Assembly (NCBI GenBank): GCA_900544205.1
Contig: UQUG01000067.1
Location: 1 to 10,607, forward strand
DNA: 10,607 nt
DNA from: an uncultured Collinsella sp.
GTDB taxonomy: Bacteria > Actinomycetota > Coriobacteriia > Coriobacteriales > Coriobacteriaceae
Reading direction: 5' to 3'
Below are positions 1 through 6,985 of the stretch, in pieces. Below the pieces are notes generated by a model. The model did not search any database and was not told where the DNA came from. It saw only the letters and a program-made list of their open reading frames with translations. The number at the start of each line of letters is the position of its first letter. Position 1 is the stretch's first letter. The position numbers were made by a program, and so were the translations under genes.

Positions 1-2
1 GC

Positions 3-485
3 TACTTTGCGCGCGAGTTCGACCCCGAGAACGAGGAGTTTTGGGGCATCGTCGGTCTGCTGCACGACCTGGATTGGGAGGAGCATGAGGACGACCCCAT
101 GAACCACACCATCTATGCTGCCAAGATTCTTAAGGATGAAGGTGCGTCTCCCGAGCTCATTCGCGCCATCCAGACGCACACGTCGGACTTCAATACCTCG
201 CTGCCCAAGCCCGAGCTGCAGATGGAAAAGATCCTGTTTGCCTGCGATGAGCTCACCGGCCTGATCGGCGCTGCAGTCATCATGCGCCCGAGCAAGAGCG
301 TTATGGACTTTACGACCAAGTCGCTCAAGAAGAAGTTCAAGGACAAGCGCTTTGCCGCCGGCTGCTCGCGCGACGTGATTTCGCAGGGCGCCGAGATGCT
401 GGGCTGGGAGCTTCCTGAGCTCTTCGACCGCACCATCGCAGCCATGCAGTCCTTCGCCCCCGACCACGATACCTTCCAGGCCTAA
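3..485 (+). CDS. HD-domain hydrolase, 3' part (5' end outside window)
   Basis: The reading frame is open from base 3, and the true start lies left of the window. The visible 160 residues contain the metal-binding pair in LLHDLDWEEH (HD at residues 21-22), followed by helices with NHT, QTHTSDF and ACDELTGL. This pattern fits small HD-superfamily predicted phosphohydrolases, which bind divalent metal through conserved His and Asp residues and usually act on phosphate esters or nucleotides in the cytosol. The substrate cannot be read from the sequence. The ATG at base 99 is internal: starting there would remove the HD motif, so I reject it. The gene ends just before a strong hairpin terminator shared with the converging proA. 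The family call is fairly secure; the biological role is unknown. Confidence 0.8.
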   Translation, partial: YFAREFDPENEEFWGIVGLLHDLDWEEHEDDPMNHTIYAAKILKDEGASPELIRAIQTHTSDFNTSLPKPELQMEKILFACDELTGLIGAAVIMRPSKSVMDFTTKSLKKKFKDKRFAAGCSRDVISQGAEMLGWELPELFDRTIAAMQSFAPDHDTFQA

Positions 486-500
486 CCGCCCGCGCCACTT

Positions 501-541
501 AAAACCACCACAAAGGGGAAAGGCACCTTTGTGGTGGTTTT
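501..541. terminator. Bidirectional intrinsic terminator between HD gene and proA
   Basis: A perfect 16-bp stem (arms 501-516 and 526-541) encloses a 9-base loop. It has A-rich and T-rich flanks on both sides, and the plus strand runs into TTTTTGTTT. It lies between the stop codons of two converging genes (485 and 556), so it can end transcription in both directions. Confidence 0.9.
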
Positions 542-555
542 TGTTTGCGCGGACG

Positions 556-1842
556 CTAGGGGCGGACCTGGCCGGTGCCTCGAAGCTTGTATTTGTAGGT
601 GGTGAGGGCCTCGGCGGCAAAGGGGCCGCGGGCGTGGAGCTTTTGGGTCGAGATGCCGATCTCGGCGCCCAGGCCAAACTCGCCGCCGTCGGTAAAGCGC
701 GTGCTGGCGTTGGCATATACGGCCGAGGCATCGACCGCATCCAAGAAGCGCTCGCAGGCGTCCACGTCCTCGGAAATGATGGCCTCGGAATGCATGGTAC
801 CGTAGCGGTTGATGTGCGCGATGGCCTCGTCCTCGTTTGCCACGACCTTCACGCTCATCTCGAGCGCCAGGTACTCGCGACCCCAGTCCTCCTCAGTCGC
901 GGCGACGTAGTCATCGCCCTCTACAAAGCCGGCGTCGGCGCACGCGGCGCACGTGGCCTCGTCGCCGTGAATGAGCACGCCGTGGTCGTGCAGCACGGCA
1001 ACGACCGCAGGCAAAAACGCATCGGCCACAGCACGGTCGACCAGCAGCGACTCGGCGGCATTGCACACGCCTACGCGCTGGGTCTTGGCATTAACGATAA
1101 TGTTGAGCGCCTTATCAAAGTCGGCGGATTCATGCACGTAGATGTGGCAGTTGCCCGTGCCCGTCTCGATCACCGGCACAAGCGACTCGCGCACGCAGCG
1201 CTGGATTAGGCCTGCACCGCCGCGCGGAATGAGTACGTCGACAATGCCGCGGAGCTTCATGAGCTCGCCAGTGGCCTCGCGGTCGGTGGACTCGATCATC
1301 GACACGGCCTCGCGCGGGAAGCCCTTGGCCTCGAGCGCATCGGCCAGCAGCTCGGCAATCATGGCACACGAGTGATAGGCCAGCGAGCCGCCGCGCAGAA
1401 TGCAGGCGTTGCCGGTGCGGATGCAGATGCCCGCGGCATCGGCCGTCACGTTGGGGCGCGCCTCATACACTATGGCGACCAGACCCAGTGGCACACTCAC
1501 GCGGGTCAGGTCCACGCCGCTTGCGAGTATACGGTGGTCGAGCACGCGGCCCACGGGATCGGGCAGCTCGGCGAGCTTTTCCAGGCCGGCGGCCATGCCC
1601 TCGACGCGCTCGGGCGTCAGCAGCAGGCGATCGAGCAGTCCGGCCGAGGTACCCGCATCGCGCGCAGCGGACATATCGAGCTCGTTGGCGGCGACGATGG
1701 AGTCGACACCGTTGCGCAGTGCTGCCGCCATGGCGCGCACGGCCTCCTGGCGCTGCTCATCGCTCGCCGTGGCAAGCGAGGCCGACGCTGCCTTGGCGGC
1801 AACGGCAAGATCGTGGACATACGTGGCTATATCGACCGACAT
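556..1842 (-). CDS. proA: Glutamate-5-semialdehyde dehydrogenase (gamma-glutamyl phosphate reductase)
   Basis: This 428-residue protein is full length for ProA. It carries out the NADPH-dependent reduction of gamma-glutamyl phosphate to glutamate-5-semialdehyde, the second step of proline synthesis, in the cytosol. Family signatures include VYEARPNVT (about residues 125-133), ILRGGS (148-153), IETGTGNCH (225-233) and the catalytic cysteine in QRVGVCNAAE (Cys260). The C-terminal TRFTDGGEFGLGAEIGIST stretch (381-399) is also typical. The start is supported by AGGAGAAAGGG about 6 bases upstream of the ATG. The usual neighbour proB is not adjacent: it lies 1.6 kb away on the same strand, beyond an oppositely oriented hydrolase gene. 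Transcription ends at the two-way terminator at 501-541. The assignment is secure. Confidence 0.97.
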   Translation of the reverse strand: MSVDIATYVHDLAVAAKAASASLATASDEQRQEAVRAMAAALRNGVDSIVAANELDMSAARDAGTSAGLLDRLLLTPERVEGMAAGLEKLAELPDPVGRVLDHRILASGVDLTRVSVPLGLVAIVYEARPNVTADAAGICIRTGNACILRGGSLAYHSCAMIAELLADALEAKGFPREAVSMIESTDREATGELMKLRGIVDVLIPRGGAGLIQRCVRESLVPVIETGTGNCHIYVHESADFDKALNIIVNAKTQRVGVCNAAESLLVDRAVADAFLPAVVAVLHDHGVLIHGDEATCAACADAGFVEGDDYVAATEEDWGREYLALEMSVKVVANEDEAIAHINRYGTMHSEAIISEDVDACERFLDAVDASAVYANASTRFTDGGEFGLGAEIGISTQKLHARGPFAAEALTTYKYKLRGTGQVRP

Positions 1843-1910
1843 GGGCGGCCCTTTCTCCTAGAAGTTTGCAACCATGGTAGCCGATTTGCGCATGGCCTCG
1901 CCCGCGGCGG

Positions 1911-1916
1911 TAGAAT
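1911..1916 (+). promoter_or_regulatory. Possible -10 box for the alpha/beta hydrolase gene
   Basis: TAGAAT matches the -10 consensus at five of six positions. It lies about 39 bases upstream of the hydrolase ATG, in the 112-base divergent region between proA and the hydrolase. The only -35-like match is TTGCGC at 1886-1891, with a long 19-base spacer, so the promoter call is weak. I found no convincing promoter for proA in the same gap. Confidence 0.3.
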
Positions 1917-1954
1917 TGGTCAACCCGAAACACCGCAACGAACGGAAGTCTCAC

Positions 1955-3373
1955 ATGGCCCTCATCACTTCGTACCACGTCCCCGGCCTTTACGTCGAGG
2001 ACCACAGCATCGACGTCCCCCTTGACTGGCGCGGCCTGGAGCCGATGCTCCTGGCCGTCGGCAGCACCATGCGCCGCGGCGCTATGCCGGCACCCATCGC
2101 CGGCGCGCCCGAGAGCATCAAGCTCTTCTACCGCGTGGTTTGCGCGCCCGACCGCATCAACGACGATCTGCCACTGCTCCTGTTTTTGCAGGGCGGCCCC
2201 GGCGGCGAGAGCCCGCGTCCGCTGACGCCCACAAGCGACGGCTGGATCGAGGAGGCCGTCAAGCACTTCCGCGTGGTCCTTCCCGACCAGCGCGGCACCG
2301 GACGCAGCAGCTGCGTGGACGGGCGCACGATTGCCGCCTTGGGCGATCGCGCCGAGGCAGCAGGCGCCAATGCGGCCCGCTCGCAGGCGGACTACCTCAA
2401 GCGCCACCTCGCCAGCTCCATCGTGCGCGATTTTGAGTACCTGCGCCTAGTGGGCTTTGGAGGCAAGCCGTGGGTCACGCTCGGCCAAAGCTACGGCGGT
2501 TTTTTGACGCTGAGCTACCTGTCGCTCTTCCCCGAGGGCGTGGCGGCGAGCTTTACCTGCGGCGGAATCCCCCACGTGCCGGCGAGCGCCAGCGAGGTCT
2601 ACGCGCACACCTTCCCACGCATGGCAGCCAAGACGCAGCAGTATTACGACCGCTACCCCGCCGACGTCGAGCGCGTGGCGACCCTGGCAGATACCCTCGA
2701 GGAGCAAAAGCCCGTGCTGCCCGACGGCTCGCCGATGACGGTCGAGCGCCTACAGCTCATGGGCAGCGACTTTGGCATGAAGCCGAGCTTTGAGCGCATG
2801 CATTGGATTATCGATCACGCTTTTGTTGACGGCGACGGCACGCTGGCCTGCGGCGCCTCGGTATCTGACAGCTTTTTGATGCGCGCCTTCGAGCGCACCA
2901 ACACGCGCACAAACCCGCTGTACTGGACACTGCAGGAGTTCATCTACGCCGACGGCGATACCATGCCCATTCGCTGGGCCGCGGCAGAAGAGAAGGCACG
3001 CCGTGCCGAGTTCGACACCCTCGCGCGCCCGCTCATGTTTACCGGCGAGGCCATGTTCCCGTGGATGTTCGAGCAGATGCCCGAGCTTAAGCCGTTTAAA
3101 CCCGCCATGGACCTGCTGATGGAAGACACCAGCTGGGACAAGATCTACGACCCGCAGCGCCTGGCTTGCAACGAGGTGCCGCTCCAGGCCGCGGTGTACT
3201 TCGATGACATGTACGTGGACTCGGGCATGCAGCTCGACACGCTCGACCGCGTGGGCAACTCGCACGCCTGGGTGACCAACGAGTTCGAGCACGACGGCCT
3301 GCACGGCAGCGTGGTATTCAAGCACCTCTTCGACGAGGCCCTCAACCGCGGAGACCTGCGCCGAATCTTCTAG
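1955..3373 (+). CDS. Alpha/beta hydrolase, peptidase family S33 (prolyl aminopeptidase-like)
   Basis: This 472-residue cytosolic protein has the alpha/beta hydrolase hallmarks of S33 peptidases. These are the oxyanion-hole motif LQGGPGG (78-84), LPDQRGTGRSS (109-119), and the nucleophile elbow GQSYGG with Ser179. The likely acid is near DDMYVDS (417-423), and the likely base is His446 or His450 in EFEHDGLHGS. Such enzymes typically remove N-terminal proline or similar residues from peptides, but the precise substrate is inferred. The frame is open back to 1874. I chose the ATG at 1955 because the conserved fold begins soon after it and a modest GGAAG site lies about 6 bases upstream. The gene is divergent from proA and convergent with proB. 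A proline-releasing peptidase between two proline synthesis genes is suggestive but unproven. Confidence 0.85.
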   Translation: MALITSYHVPGLYVEDHSIDVPLDWRGLEPMLLAVGSTMRRGAMPAPIAGAPESIKLFYRVVCAPDRINDDLPLLLFLQGGPGGESPRPLTPTSDGWIEEAVKHFRVVLPDQRGTGRSSCVDGRTIAALGDRAEAAGANAARSQADYLKRHLASSIVRDFEYLRLVGFGGKPWVTLGQSYGGFLTLSYLSLFPEGVAASFTCGGIPHVPASASEVYAHTFPRMAAKTQQYYDRYPADVERVATLADTLEEQKPVLPDGSPMTVERLQLMGSDFGMKPSFERMHWIIDHAFVDGDGTLACGASVSDSFLMRAFERTNTRTNPLYWTLQEFIYADGDTMPIRWAAAEEKARRAEFDTLARPLMFTGEAMFPWMFEQMPELKPFKPAMDLLMEDTSWDKIYDPQRLACNEVPLQAAVYFDDMYVDSGMQLDTLDRVGNSHAWVTNEFEHDGLHGSVVFKHLFDEALNRGDLRRIF

Positions 3374-3383
3374 CAAAGGAGTA

Positions 3384-3426
3384 TCCCCACCTGCCGGCAC
3401 AATAGGAACGTCCCCAAGTGCCGGCA
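3384..3426 (+). repeat. Tandem pair of 16-base intergenic repeats with TGCCGGCA core
   Basis: Two direct copies at 3384-3399 and 3411-3426 match at 14 of 16 positions, starting TCCCCA and ending in the palindrome TGCCGGCA. They lie 27 bases apart, between the hydrolase stop codon and the terminator at 3432-3471. They resemble short intergenic repeats of the REP kind, but no further copy of the full unit is visible in this window. Confidence 0.6.
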
Positions 3427-3431
3427 AAAGC

Positions 3432-3471
3432 GAGGCAGCGCTGCTGGCAAAACGAACCGTAGCGCTGCCTC
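3432..3471. terminator. Bidirectional terminator between hydrolase and proB
   Basis: An 11-bp perfect stem (3432-3442 with 3461-3471) encloses an 18-base loop. It stands between converging stop codons (3373 and 3475). On the minus strand it is followed by GCTTTTGCC and on the plus strand by ACTTTATG. The T-tracts are short, so efficiency may be moderate. Confidence 0.75.
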
Positions 3472-3474
3472 ACT

Positions 3475-4602
3475 TTATGCAAATACAATCAAGTTGTCTC
3501 GATGGATCGCCGGCTTCTCGGCCAGGTCTGCCAGCAGACGGTTACCGGCAATCTGGTCCTGGCGGCGGCCGGCGGCAAGTTCCAGCACGTCCGAATCGGC
3601 CTCGGCGATACCGCGGGCGACGACCATACCGCTCGGATCGCACACATCGAGCACATCGCCCTCGGCAAACTGGCCATCGACCTCGCGAATACCCACCGCA
3701 AGCAAGGAAGAGCCACGGCTGACCAGCGCCTTCGCGGCACCGTCGTCAACCGTCACCGAGCCATGCGCCTTGTCTCCCAGTGCGATCCACAGCTTGCGGG
3801 GTGCGATGTCCAGACGCTCCGCCGGCGGATCGAACAGCGTGCCCACGCTCTCGCCGCGGGCGAGGCGCACGAGCGCATCGGGCTCCTCGCCCGAGCAAAT
3901 CACGCTCTGAATACCCGCCGTCATCAGGATGCGGCTCGCGCGAATCTTGGTGATCATGCCGCCCGTGCCCACCGAAGTCGAAGAATCGCCTGCCGAGGCG
4001 ATAATCTTGGCATCGATCTTATGCACGACCGGGACGAACTCGGCCGTGGGGTCCTCGTGCGGATTGGCGGTATAGAGGCCATCGATGTCCGAGAGCGTCA
4101 CGCACAGATCGGCAGAAACCAGGCAGCTCACAAGCGCCGCCAGCGTGTCGTTGTCGCCAAACTTGATCTCATCGACGGTAACGGTATCGTTCTCGTTGAC
4201 GACCGGCACCACGCCAAGCTCCACGAGGCGCAGCAGGGCGTCGCGCGCGTGCAGGTAGGACGTGCGGCGGGCCGTATCGTGGCGCGTGAGCAGCACGAGC
4301 GAGGTGAGCAGGTCGCGCGCATGGAACTCCTCGTCGTAGGCCGACGAGATGATGCACTGACCAGCCGAGGCGCAAGCCTGCAGGCTCGGAAGGTCGCCGA
4401 CCGGCTTGCGGTCGAAGCCCAACACGGGATAGCCACAGGCGATAGCGCCCGAGCTCACCACGACCAGACGCCAGCCGAGCTTGCGCAGCGCTGCGGCCTG
4501 ATCGGCAAGTCCGCCGATAAAGGCGCGGTTGACCTTGCCATCGGCACCCACCACCGTGGACGAACCGATCTTTACCACCATCGTTTTATAAGAAGTCGTC
4601 AT
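3475..4602 (-). CDS. proB: Glutamate 5-kinase with C-terminal PUA domain
   Basis: This 375-residue protein matches the usual ProB length and layout. It phosphorylates glutamate with ATP to gamma-glutamyl phosphate, the committed step of proline synthesis; the unstable product is passed to ProA. The amino acid kinase domain shows VVKIGSSTVV (9-18), VVVSSGAIACG (47-57), NENDTV (136-141), FGDNDTLAAL (148-157), SDIDGLYTANP (171-181) and GTGGMITKI (212-220). A PUA domain follows (about 280-355, RGSSLLAVGI at 296-305), as in classical bacterial ProB. In that family, proline feedback inhibits the kinase domain. The start at 4602 has no clear ribosome binding site, and ATG at 4581 is a possible alternative. 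The gene lies 79 bases downstream of pncB on the same strand, so co-transcription is possible. Confidence 0.96.
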   Translation of the reverse strand: MTTSYKTMVVKIGSSTVVGADGKVNRAFIGGLADQAAALRKLGWRLVVVSSGAIACGYPVLGFDRKPVGDLPSLQACASAGQCIISSAYDEEFHARDLLTSLVLLTRHDTARRTSYLHARDALLRLVELGVVPVVNENDTVTVDEIKFGDNDTLAALVSCLVSADLCVTLSDIDGLYTANPHEDPTAEFVPVVHKIDAKIIASAGDSSTSVGTGGMITKIRASRILMTAGIQSVICSGEEPDALVRLARGESVGTLFDPPAERLDIAPRKLWIALGDKAHGSVTVDDGAAKALVSRGSSLLAVGIREVDGQFAEGDVLDVCDPSGMVVARGIAEADSDVLELAAGRRQDQIAGNRLLADLAEKPAIHRDNLIVFA

Positions 4603-4681
4603 ACGTCAAACCAATCAACTGTTCAGCGAACGGCCGAGTTGGCGGCCAAGGGAGCGTGACTCGCCCCTACCGCCCAAGGAA

Positions 4682-6187
4682 TTAGTGAGTCCAAGGAAAG
4701 GCAGAAGCCGCGGCCATGTTCTTGCGCACGAGCTCGTCGCGCACCTGAGCCAGGCCCTGCTCCATGCCCACCACATAGGTCTGCGGGTACAGGAAGCGCT
4801 TGAAAGCTGCGTCCAGATGATCGAGCGCCCAAGCACAGCGCTCGCGCGCGTCCTGGATGCTCTCACGCGGAGCCACCGCACTGCCATCGCGCACGATCGG
4901 CACCAGCAGCTCGCGATACTCAAGTTCGGACACGTCGGTCACCAGGGCGGCATCATTCACGGCCACGAGGGTATTGCCGCGCGCGGCGCCCTCCCCCGCC
5001 AGATGGTCCTCGTCGTAGATCATGTCGCAGACCGGGCCGCCAAAGCCGTCGAAATAACGGCGCACGCGTTGCACACCCGGGATCGTGCGCTTGTAGGGCT
5101 GCTCGGAGAGCTTGACCACCGGCGTCCATGGATCTGTCTCGCTCGCACGGCGGGCGGAAAGCTTGTACACGCCACCCAGCGCCGGCTGGTCATAGCAGGT
5201 CGCGAGCTTGGTACCCACGCCAAAACTGTCGATGGGCGCGCCCTGGTCGAGCAGCGACTGAATCGTGTACTCATCCAGATCGTTAGAAACCGAGATCCCC
5301 ACATAGGGCAGGCCCTCGGCATCAAAACGGCCGCGCACATACTTGGAGAGCTTGGCGAGGTCGCCGGAGTCGATGCGAATGGCCGACAGGCGCTCGCCCA
5401 TCGCTTCCATCTCCTTGGCAACCGTAATGGCATGTTCACAGCCCTCGCGCACGTCATAGGTGTCGATGAGCAGCGTACAATTCTTGGGGCTCGACTTGGC
5501 AAAGGCGCGGAAGGCCTCGAGCTCGGAATCGAAGCTCATCACCCAGCTGTGCGCATGCGTGCCAAAGACGGGAATACCGTAACGGCGGCCGGCGAGTACA
5601 TTGGACGTAGAGGAGCAGCCGGCAACGTAGCTCGCGCGCGCGACGGCCAGGCCGCCATCGGGACCCTGGGCTCGGCGCAGGCCAAACTCCGCCACAGGGC
5701 GACCGTCGGCGGCGAGCACCACGCGCGCCGTCTTGGTGGCGACAAGCGTCTGGAACCCGACGATGTTGAGCAGCGCCGTCTCGAGCAGCTGGCACTCCAG
5801 CGCGGGGCCGGTGACGCGCACCATGGGCTCGCGCGGAAAGACGAGCTCGCCTTCGGGAACGGCGTCGATGTTTACATGCGCACGAAAATCACGCAGGTAG
5901 TCGAGGAATCCAGGCTTGAACATCGCGCCGCCGGCAGGGGCCTGGAGCGAGGCGAGGTAGTCGATGTCCTCGGGCGTAAAGCGTAGATTCTCGACCAGCT
6001 CGGGCAGTTCGGCGGTGCCGCACATGACGGCATAGGCGCTGCCAAAGGGATGGTCGCGGTAAAACGCGGTAAAACAACCCTGCTCATTGGCCTTGCCGCT
6101 CTCCCACAGGCCCTGGGCCATAGTGAGCTCGTACAGATCGGTGAGCATTGCGATGTCGGTGGGATGAGAGATGTCGGTCAAAGCCAT
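4682..6187 (-). CDS. pncB: Nicotinate phosphoribosyltransferase
   Basis: This 501-residue enzyme joins nicotinate and PRPP, with ATP hydrolysis, to give nicotinate mononucleotide in the Preiss-Handler branch of NAD salvage. It has TDLYELTMAQG near the N terminus (16-26), a FGTHAHSW segment (208-215) holding the histidines typical of the active site, IDTYDVREGCEHA (241-253), RIDSGDLAKLS (271-281) and the phosphate-binding FGVGTKLAT (322-330). The frame extends upstream to 6244. I chose the ATG at 6187 because GAAAGG lies about 8 bases before it and the conserved sequence starts at once. The gene is 84 bases downstream of the tail-anchored protein gene and 79 bases upstream of proB, all on the minus strand. 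The assignment is secure. Confidence 0.95.
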   Translation of the reverse strand: MALTDISHPTDIAMLTDLYELTMAQGLWESGKANEQGCFTAFYRDHPFGSAYAVMCGTAELPELVENLRFTPEDIDYLASLQAPAGGAMFKPGFLDYLRDFRAHVNIDAVPEGELVFPREPMVRVTGPALECQLLETALLNIVGFQTLVATKTARVVLAADGRPVAEFGLRRAQGPDGGLAVARASYVAGCSSTSNVLAGRRYGIPVFGTHAHSWVMSFDSELEAFRAFAKSSPKNCTLLIDTYDVREGCEHAITVAKEMEAMGERLSAIRIDSGDLAKLSKYVRGRFDAEGLPYVGISVSNDLDEYTIQSLLDQGAPIDSFGVGTKLATCYDQPALGGVYKLSARRASETDPWTPVVKLSEQPYKRTIPGVQRVRRYFDGFGGPVCDMIYDEDHLAGEGAARGNTLVAVNDAALVTDVSELEYRELLVPIVRDGSAVAPRESIQDARERCAWALDHLDAAFKRFLYPQTYVVGMEQGLAQVRDELVRKNMAAASAFPWTH

Positions 6188-6271
6188 GGGGCGACCTTTC
6201 GGATGTGTGGTGCAGAATTTGAGGGTTGGACGAGAGCAGAGCATGCGGACATGACGCCCGATGCAAATCGG

Positions 6272-6730
6272 TTAGAGCAGGCCCATGCTGGTCAGGATCG
6301 TGTAGCCCATAAAGATGACAAACGCGATGAGGGCAAGGACAATGATGATTTTTTGAGCCGGCGCCATGCCAGGGATCTCGTTCTCGCCCGTAGGCTCCTT
6401 GGAGGTAACCATGCGCTGGGCAAAGGTCATCTCGTCACGACTCGGCTTAGGCTCGACGGACTTGGGACGAGCGGCCTTTTTAGGCTGAGGTTTGGGCGCG
6501 GCAGGTGCAGGCTTCGCAGCAGCGGGCTTGGGTGCGGGCGCGGGCGCCGATGCGGATGCGGCGTTCGCGGCGATCTCCTCGGCCTTCGCACGCTCGGCAC
6601 GCAGGACAGCCAGCTCCTCACGCTCGCGACGGGCCTCTTCACGAGCCTCGCGGCGGGCCTTCTCGGCGCGGAGCTCTTCCAACTCAGCGCGCTCCTCGTC
6701 GGACAATGGTTGGGACTCAAGCTCGGCCAT
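6272..6730 (-). CDS. Tail-anchored coiled-coil membrane protein of unknown function
   Basis: I do not recognise a named family. The 152-residue product has three parts. First comes a highly charged Glu/Arg/Ala-rich helix likely to form a coiled coil (about 10-58). A low-complexity Ala/Pro/Lys linker follows (about 59-97). A single hydrophobic segment near the C terminus (about 127-148) has almost nothing after it. It has no signal peptide, so it is probably a tail-anchored inner-membrane protein with its coiled coil in the cytoplasm. The frame extends to 6766, but ATG at 6730 is preferred because GAAAGGG lies about 7 bases upstream and the longer version would run through a terminator hairpin. 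It may be co-transcribed with pncB. Compositional bias makes remote homology claims unsafe. Confidence 0.75.
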   Translation of the reverse strand: MAELESQPLSDEERAELEELRAEKARREAREEARREREELAVLRAERAKAEEIAANAASASAPAPAPKPAAAKPAPAAPKPQPKKAARPKSVEPKPSRDEMTFAQRMVTSKEPTGENEIPGMAPAQKIIIVLALIAFVIFMGYTILTSMGLL

Positions 6731-6869
6731 GGTATAGCCCTTTCTTTTAAAAAAAGCCGCCGACACAATGTCAGCGGCTTATCAAATCCAAGGGTGGAGC
6801 CTCAGAAAATCTTTGCGAACCCTACGATAGCCGCGAACGGGCGCGAAATCAAAGTCTCCACTAACTGGT
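6731..6869 (-). ncRNA. Putative structured leader RNA or small RNA upstream of the tail-anchored protein gene
   Basis: On the minus strand, transcription from the extended -10 at 6875-6883 would begin near 6869. Two nested pairings follow: six bases 6856-6861 with 6794-6799, then five bases 6850-6854 with 6811-6815. A small CGCG hairpin (6832-6845) lies inside. Bases 6819-6823 can instead pair with 6791-6795, which would compete with the closing stem. An intrinsic terminator (6747-6780) and then the ribosome binding site and ATG follow. That is the layout of a riboswitch or attenuator, or of a free RNA of about 120 bases. It matches no riboswitch class I can identify, and the fold was drawn by hand. 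Confidence 0.35.
6747..6780 (-). terminator. Intrinsic terminator 24 bases before a start codon
   Basis: On the minus strand, AAGCCGC pairs with GCGGCTT (6754-6760 with 6774-6780). After one C/A mismatch, GACA pairs with TGTC inside (6762-6765 with 6769-6772). A run of T follows directly, and then AAAAGAAAGGG, which serves the ATG at 6730. There is no room for a promoter between terminator and start codon, so it either attenuates this gene or ends an upstream RNA. Confidence 0.8.
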
Positions 6870-6874
6870 TTTGC

Positions 6875-6883
6875 ATAATAACA
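6875..6883 (-). promoter_or_regulatory. Extended -10 promoter for the leader RNA
   Basis: On the minus strand, TGTTATTAT is an extended -10 element (TGN plus a TATAAT-like hexamer). It would start RNA about six bases before the first base of the leader's closing stem. The -35 region is only T-rich (around CTTTTT), which is acceptable for extended -10 promoters but leaves the call moderate. Confidence 0.45.
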
Positions 6884-6924
6884 CTGTTTAGCTCGAAAAA
6901 AAGTTAGCAAAATTCAATATGAGC

Positions 6925-6953
6925 TTGCCTTATTATGGGGTATACCCTATAAT
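6925..6953 (+). promoter_or_regulatory. Strong sigma-70-type promoter with overlapping dyad operator
   Basis: TTGCCT (6925-6930) and a perfect TATAAT (6948-6953) are separated by the ideal 17 bases. The spacer and -10 box are covered by an inverted repeat at 6930-6955 that matches at 12 of 13 positions and is centred on GGGTATACCC. Such a placement suggests that a dimeric repressor could block RNA polymerase. Transcription would start near 6960, about 26 bases before the 44-aa gene. The promoter is well supported; the operator role is inferred. Confidence 0.75.
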
Positions 6954-6985
6954 AATAGACGTAAGAAAGAAAGGAGGTGGTTCAA

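Noticed and set aside
529..1209. Open frame (226 codons) on the plus strand opposite proA
   Set aside because: It begins inside the terminator hairpin and is antisense to an intact proA.
3502..4659. Long open frame (385 codons) on the plus strand opposite proB
   Set aside because: It is a mirror of a well-supported proB in high-GC DNA. The composition is Arg/His/Ala-rich with no domain, and the frame would run through the converging terminator region's gene.
4685..5986. Long open frame (433 codons) on the plus strand opposite pncB
   Set aside because: Antisense shadow of pncB from GC-rich third codon positions. No ribosome binding site or recognisable motif.
6760..6815. TPP-riboswitch-like words (CTGAG, ACCCTTGGA) on the minus strand
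   Set aside because: The rest of the conserved TPP core, including the GCG..AGGGA part, is missing.
6785..6865. tRNA- or tmRNA-like remnant (7-bp outer pairing and GCTCCACC on the minus strand)
   Set aside because: The spacing of the outer stem is close to that of a tRNA, but no T-arm, D-arm or anticodon arm can be formed on either strand, so I treat it as a possible leader RNA instead.
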